DNA of 64,000 bases, taken from HKCCE3408 sp039183205 (GTDB lineage: Bacteria > Pseudomonadota > Alphaproteobacteria > Rhodobacterales > Rhodobacteraceae). Every line of letters begins with the position of its first letter. Position 1 is the stretch's first letter. Position numbers and translations under genes: made by a program. The DNA lies in the NCBI GenBank assembly GCA_039183205.1, contig JBCDBR010000015.1:17375-81374 (forward strand), written 5' to 3'. Below the pieces are notes generated by a model. That model was not told where the DNA came from. It was given only the letters and a program-made list of their open reading frames with translations, and ran no database searches. Positions 60,173-64,000 of the stretch are shown here, in pieces.

Positions 60173-60974
60173 GAATGATGTCGCGGTGGTAGCGATTGAG
60201 AAAAACCAGCCCAATCATCAAACACAAACCCGCCAGCCCAAAGACGAAAATCGGCGAGATATAGCTGCCATCATAGGTAGGGTAAAATGCCCGTCGCATC
60301 TGCCCAACGATATGAACCAGCGGGTTCCACCAGAGCGCGTTCCGCAATGGTTCGGGCACACCCTCGAACAAGAAAAAAATACACGAAATCAAAAATAGCG
60401 GCCGATTGAAAATGGACCAAATCTGTTGCCAAACCGGAAGGAGCGAGACCAACACGCAGTTCATTGCGCCGATGCCAAGTGCGAGCGCGGCGGCCATCGC
60501 GTAGGCGAGGACCACTGCTGCCGGATCGAGAACGGCGCGGGTATCGATGCCAATCAAAAGCGCGGTGAAAATGATGTAGCCGACAAAAACTTGTACAATC
60601 GCATGCAGCGCGAAACGTGCCAAGATCGCGTCGACGAAGCTCACCGCTGGATAGACCAGCAGTTTGCGCGAAAATTTCAGCGCGTGGGACACCTTCGTCG
60701 AGAGCTCGGTGTAAAACAGAAACGGAACGAGGCCTGTGGCATAAAACAACGGAAACGATGCACCCAAAGGTGGTGAACGAAAGGCCAATGAGAACAGAAA
60801 CGTCAGCAGAAAGATGCCCAAAACCGGCTCCAGCACCGCCCACACATAACCGCCAGCCGACCGGCCATATCCGACGCTCATCTCTCGCAGAATAAGGGCA
60901 AAAACGGCGCGGGTCGTTGGCATGCTGCGCGGAAATCGCATTGGGTTTGCGCGGCGGGAGGAACGTGCGGTCAT
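60165..60974 (-). CDS. ABC-2 type polysaccharide export permease (KpsM-like)
   Basis: A 269-residue integral membrane protein with six helices. Characteristic segments are FALILREMSVGYGRSAGGYVWAVLEPVLGIFLL and FLISCIFFLFEGVPEPLRNALWWNPLVHIVGQMRRAFYPTYDG. It forms the membrane channel for the KpsT-like ATPase at 62295. Divergent from the KpsE-like gene. Confidence 0.9.
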   Translation of the reverse strand: MTARSSRRANPMRFPRSMPTTRAVFALILREMSVGYGRSAGGYVWAVLEPVLGIFLLTFLFSLAFRSPPLGASFPLFYATGLVPFLFYTELSTKVSHALKFSRKLLVYPAVSFVDAILARFALHAIVQVFVGYIIFTALLIGIDTRAVLDPAAVVLAYAMAAALALGIGAMNCVLVSLLPVWQQIWSIFNRPLFLISCIFFLFEGVPEPLRNALWWNPLVHIVGQMRRAFYPTYDGSYISPIFVFGLAGLCLMIGLVFLNRYHRDIIHG

Positions 60975-61070
60975 GAACTCTCCGGTTGGGAAAAATTAAC
61001 CAACGCTGACTAGACCGATGATTAGCCGAAACAAGGTTACTGAGTCGTTCACAACGAAAGAGGGTTGGCC

Positions 61071-62288
61071 ATGGTCGGTGCATCTTCTGCCGCTGTCGCT
61101 GAGGCCGAAACGCAGGTCTTGCGACCGCTGCCGTTGCCGCAGGCGGCACGGTCCGATGCCGGGATATTCCCGCTCGCGGGTCCGGCGCAACGGCGCGCCC
61201 GGCATTGGGCGGTCATGCTGTCCTTTTTGTTTTTAGTCGCGTTGCCCGTTTGCCTTTCGGCCTGGTACCTCTGGGCCCGCGCGTCCGATCAATATGCCAG
61301 CCGCGTTGCATTTTCTGTGCGCAGCGAAGAGGCCGGTTCTGCGATTGAGCTTTTGGGTGGCATCACAGAGATTTCGACGTCGTCTTCATCCGATACCGAC
61401 ATCCTTTACGATTTCCTGCAAAGCCAGGAATTGGTCGGCCGGATTGACGCTGCGGTTGATCTTCGGGCGATCTGGTCGCGGGTCGGTGCCGAAAGGGACC
61501 CGATTTTCAGCTATCACGCGCCTGGGTCGATTGAAGATTTGGTCGTGCATTGGAACCGCATGGTTCGGATCAGTTATGATCCCGGGACGGGCTTGATTGA
61601 CGTTCGCGTTTTGGCTCACGACGCGCGCGACGCACAGGACATCGCAATTCTTATCCAAGAAGAATCAAGTCGCATGATCAATGGCCTTGCCGCTGCTGCG
61701 CGCGACGACGCCATCGGGTATGCGCGTCAGGAAATGGCGCGCGCCGAAGACCGCCTTGGTCAGGCGCGGATCGCCATGACCGCGTACCGAAACCGCACGC
61801 AAATCGTCGACCCGACAATAGACACGCAAGGCCAGATGGGTCTGGTAACGACGCTCCAAGCCCAATTGGCCGAAGCTTTAATTGAGATTGATCTGTTGCG
61901 AGAGACCACCCGCACGAGCGATCCGCGAATTGAACAAGCCGAACGGCGCATCGCTGTGATCGAAAACCGGATTGCGGCGGAGCGGGCGGTTCTTGGCGCG
62001 GCGGGAGATGGTACGGGCTTTGCAGATCTCGTCGATGAATACGAAAGACTGTCCGTCGATTTGGAGTTTGCGCAGGCCGCGTATACCGCCGCGCGTGCTG
62101 CCTATGATTTTTCGCTCGCAGAGGCGCAGCGGCAATCAAGGTACCTCGCCGCTCACATCCAGCCCACTTTGGCAGAGGCCGCGCAATACCCGCAGCGGGT
62201 GATGTTGCTGGCTCTGCTGAGCGGATTTTTGTGCCTCGGCTGGGCGATCTTGACCCTTGTGGCCTACGCGCTGCGCGACCGACGGTAG
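61071..62288 (+). CDS. KpsE-like capsule export inner-membrane protein
   Basis: A 405-residue polysaccharide-export/chain-length (PCP) protein: N-terminal helix (VMLSFLFLVALPVCLSAWYLWA), a large periplasmic region with coiled coil (about 210-330), and a C-terminal helix (VMLLALLSGFLCLGWAILTLVAYAL). This is the KpsE/RkpR architecture that links the ABC exporter to the outer-membrane channel. ATG at 61071 is preferred over TTG at 61065, with GAGGG upstream. Confidence 0.85.
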   Translation: MVGASSAAVAEAETQVLRPLPLPQAARSDAGIFPLAGPAQRRARHWAVMLSFLFLVALPVCLSAWYLWARASDQYASRVAFSVRSEEAGSAIELLGGITEISTSSSSDTDILYDFLQSQELVGRIDAAVDLRAIWSRVGAERDPIFSYHAPGSIEDLVVHWNRMVRISYDPGTGLIDVRVLAHDARDAQDIAILIQEESSRMINGLAAAARDDAIGYARQEMARAEDRLGQARIAMTAYRNRTQIVDPTIDTQGQMGLVTTLQAQLAEALIEIDLLRETTRTSDPRIEQAERRIAVIENRIAAERAVLGAAGDGTGFADLVDEYERLSVDLEFAQAAYTAARAAYDFSLAEAQRQSRYLAAHIQPTLAEAAQYPQRVMLLALLSGFLCLGWAILTLVAYALRDRR

Positions 62289-62294
62289 GCTGCG

Positions 62295-62978
62295 ATGATT
62301 GAGTTGAGAAACCTATCGAAGGAATTTGTCTTCGCCGGTCGGCGGCGGGTGCTTTTTCGCAACGTCAATTTGCGGTTAGAGACAGGTTTGTCGGTGGCGC
62401 TTTTGGGGGCCAACGGGTCTGGGAAATCGACGCTTTTGGCCATCGTCGCGGGGATCATGGATCTAACATATGGTCAGGTGGTCTCCGACGGGACGATTTC
62501 TTGGCCCGTAGGGTTTGCCGGCTCGTTCCATCCCGATCTGACCGGTTCGCAAAACACCCGGTTCGTGGCGCGCATTTACGGTGTCGACAGTGATGAACTT
62601 TCGGATTTTGTCCAAAGTTTTGCCCGCATTGGCCGGCATTTCCACCACCCGTTTCGGAGCTATTCCGCAGGGATGCGCGCGCGGTTAGCTTTTGGCGTTT
62701 CGATGGGTATTCCCTTTGACACCTATTTGGTGGACGAAGTGACATCGGTTGGCGACGGCGCATTCCGCGCCAGCGCGTCGCAGGTTTTTGCGGCCCGCAT
62801 GGAACGAGCCGGCGCGATTATGGTCAGCCATTCCATGCCGATGATCCGAGATTTTTGCTCAGCAGGCATTGTTCTGTCGCGCGGCAGAGCGGTTTTTCAC
62901 AACGACATCAATGATGCGATTGACCACCACACGCGCGATTTGGCTCGCCCGTCTTCCGTCGTGATGGGGGCTGCATGA
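62295..62978 (+). CDS. Polysaccharide export ABC transporter ATPase (KpsT-like)
   Basis: A 227-residue nucleotide-binding subunit. Walker A is GANGSGKST (about 34-42), the signature is YSAGMRARLAFG and Walker B is TYLVDEVTSVGDG. The absence of a C-terminal carbohydrate-binding domain fits KpsT rather than Wzt. Its stop overlaps the next start by 4 bp. Confidence 0.92.
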   Translation: MIELRNLSKEFVFAGRRRVLFRNVNLRLETGLSVALLGANGSGKSTLLAIVAGIMDLTYGQVVSDGTISWPVGFAGSFHPDLTGSQNTRFVARIYGVDSDELSDFVQSFARIGRHFHHPFRSYSAGMRARLAFGVSMGIPFDTYLVDEVTSVGDGAFRASASQVFAARMERAGAIMVSHSMPMIRDFCSAGIVLSRGRAVFHNDINDAIDHHTRDLARPSSVVMGAA

Positions 62979-63943
62979 TACCGCTGACGATCCATATCGG
63001 CATGAACAAGACCGGCACGACGGCATTGCAGCGCACCATTTTTCATAACCGGGCGGCGCTCCTGCGCGCGGGGCTGCTTTATCCGAAGGTTGGGATGGGC
63101 AGCCGTTCGGCCGGCGCAGGCCTTCACTTCAAACTAAGTGCTGCGTTTCGAAAAGGGGGAATGGGTGGTGAGGCCTTGGTCCAAGATCTTCTGCACGAGA
63201 TCGATGGCTCAAAAGCCAGCGCAGCTCTTGTCAGTTCAGAATTTTTCGTGGAGGTCCGGGATGTTGCGGCGTTGGCAAAAACGCTTGCGGGCCGGCCGGT
63301 CCGAATACTCGTCTATCTGCGGCGGCACGACCATTGGGTGAATTCGCTCTTCAGCCAAGCAATCAAGAGCCAGGCGGGGCCGCCCTGGGCCCCCAATGTT
63401 GAGGCATTCATCGATCATATTCAAAAGAACCTCGCACATTATTTCACCTATTCGCGCCTGCTTGATCGGTGGGCGGATGCGTTTGGCCAGGATGCCCTTG
63501 AGGTCCGGCTCTATGACGGTGCGGGCGCACAGGATATTGTGGCCGATGTCTTGGGTGATTTTGGACTGGTGCCGGGTGAGATTGCTGGCTTCAAACCGCG
63601 GACCGAACGTCTTAACGTCTCGCCCTCGCGGCGCCAGTTGGCGGCGATTGATCATGTGCAGCGCGCACCCTATCCCGAAAGTGTCAGGCGGTCGTTGATC
63701 AACCGGATTTTGGCTAAAGCGGATGCCGGAGCGACGTGCCAATTGATGACGGCTACGACCGCGCGAGATTTGTTGACCGCCCAAGCCGAGGATTATGCTG
63801 ACATAGCACGACGCTATTTTGGACGGCCCGGGGGACCGCTATTCGACGAAGCGCCACCTGCGCCTGAAGGCCCGAAACGTATCGCGCTTTGGCCCGGGGA
63901 GGGTATCGGCGTGCTGAGCCAGCTATTGGCAGAAACACTGTGA
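62975..63943 (+). CDS. Sulfotransferase-family protein of the polysaccharide locus
   Basis: A 322-residue protein with the 5'-PSB loop IHIGMNKTGTTALQ (about 6-19) and the segment RPVRILVYLRRHDHWVNSLFSQAIK carrying the PAPS 3'-phosphate Arg and Ser. Translationally coupled to the KpsT-like gene (ATGA), it most likely sulfates the exported polysaccharide. The acceptor is unknown. Confidence 0.8.
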   Translation: MIPLTIHIGMNKTGTTALQRTIFHNRAALLRAGLLYPKVGMGSRSAGAGLHFKLSAAFRKGGMGGEALVQDLLHEIDGSKASAALVSSEFFVEVRDVAALAKTLAGRPVRILVYLRRHDHWVNSLFSQAIKSQAGPPWAPNVEAFIDHIQKNLAHYFTYSRLLDRWADAFGQDALEVRLYDGAGAQDIVADVLGDFGLVPGEIAGFKPRTERLNVSPSRRQLAAIDHVQRAPYPESVRRSLINRILAKADAGATCQLMTATTARDLLTAQAEDYADIARRYFGRPGGPLFDEAPPAPEGPKRIALWPGEGIGVLSQLLAETL

Positions 63944-64000
63944 TTAGATAACGGATATATCGTTCAGCGAAAGACCATCGGGCGCGACGCCGTCCAAAAA
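63944..64000 (-). CDS. 3' end of an unidentified minus-strand gene
   Basis: The minus frame from the window edge reads FLDGVAPDGLSLNDISVI and then stops with TAA at 63944-63946, abutting the plus-strand sulfotransferase stop. The peptide is natural-looking (an Asp/Gly-rich end as in secreted or beta-rich proteins), but 18 residues cannot establish the gene. Confidence 0.35.
   Translation of the reverse strand, partial: FLDGVAPDGLSLNDISVI

Noticed and set aside
62975..63943. Possible mobile element or integration site at the right edge of the polysaccharide locus
   Set aside because: No transposase, integrase, tRNA or terminal repeats are visible in the window.

Overview
The window looks like the chromosome of a marine Rhodobacteraceae (roseobacter-type alphaproteobacterium). 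It is GC-rich. The housekeeping proteins (DnaA, DnaN, RecF, GyrB, SmpB, UbiE/UbiB, RpsT) have alphaproteobacterial character. The flagellar locus carries the alphaproteobacterial markers FlaF and FlbT and CtrA-like TTAA-N7-TTAA boxes. This assignment comes from protein family recognition, not from a database search.

Layout. (1) 1-6,150: the 5' part of a soluble lytic transglycosylase gene, then dapA, trmO-like, smpB, sseA, a GNAT gene and a queuosine-precursor transporter gene, followed by a small ORF/terminator element and a pilin-like gene. (2) 6,280-8,200: a diverged second copy of that element, an 11-bp-phased GTATA array, arfB, and an AT-richer fic gene broken by a +1 frameshift. (3) 8,200-15,000: pncB and pncA (NAD salvage), an RNA methyltransferase, a ChrR-like cupin, a DUF1194 protein, trhO and an Stf0 sulfotransferase. 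(4) 15,098-27,299: gyrB, a LysE exporter, recF, dnaN and dnaA, all on the minus strand, then a rhodanese, rpsT, a crotonase, mutM, ubiE and ubiB.

(5) 27,296-59,204: one compact flagellar superlocus of about 38 genes covering hook (flgD, fliK, flgE, flgK, flgL), rod and rings (flgB, flgC, flgF, flgG, flgH, flgI, fliE, fliF), export gate and ATPase (flhA, flhB, fliP, fliQ, fliR, fliH, fliI), motor (motA, motB, two FliL-like proteins, a MotE-like protein), filament (one flagellin) and flagellin regulators (flaF, flbT). Rod penetration of the wall is split between a muramidase-less FlgJ and a separate transglycosylase.

Three features of the superlocus stand out. No full-length FliG or FliM is encoded in it; a 196-residue protein after fliP carries a FliG-like N-terminal helix and an EHP motif. 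flhB is split by a +1 frameshift. A 731-residue exported protein of unknown function sits next to motA.

(6) 59,270-64,000: a polysaccharide export locus with a family 2 glycosyltransferase, an ABC-2 permease, a KpsE-like inner-membrane protein, a KpsT-like ATPase and a sulfotransferase, ending with the 3' tip of an unidentified minus-strand gene.

Many gene ends carry strong GC-rich hairpins without a U-tract. I saw no rRNA, tRNA, CRISPR array or insertion sequence.
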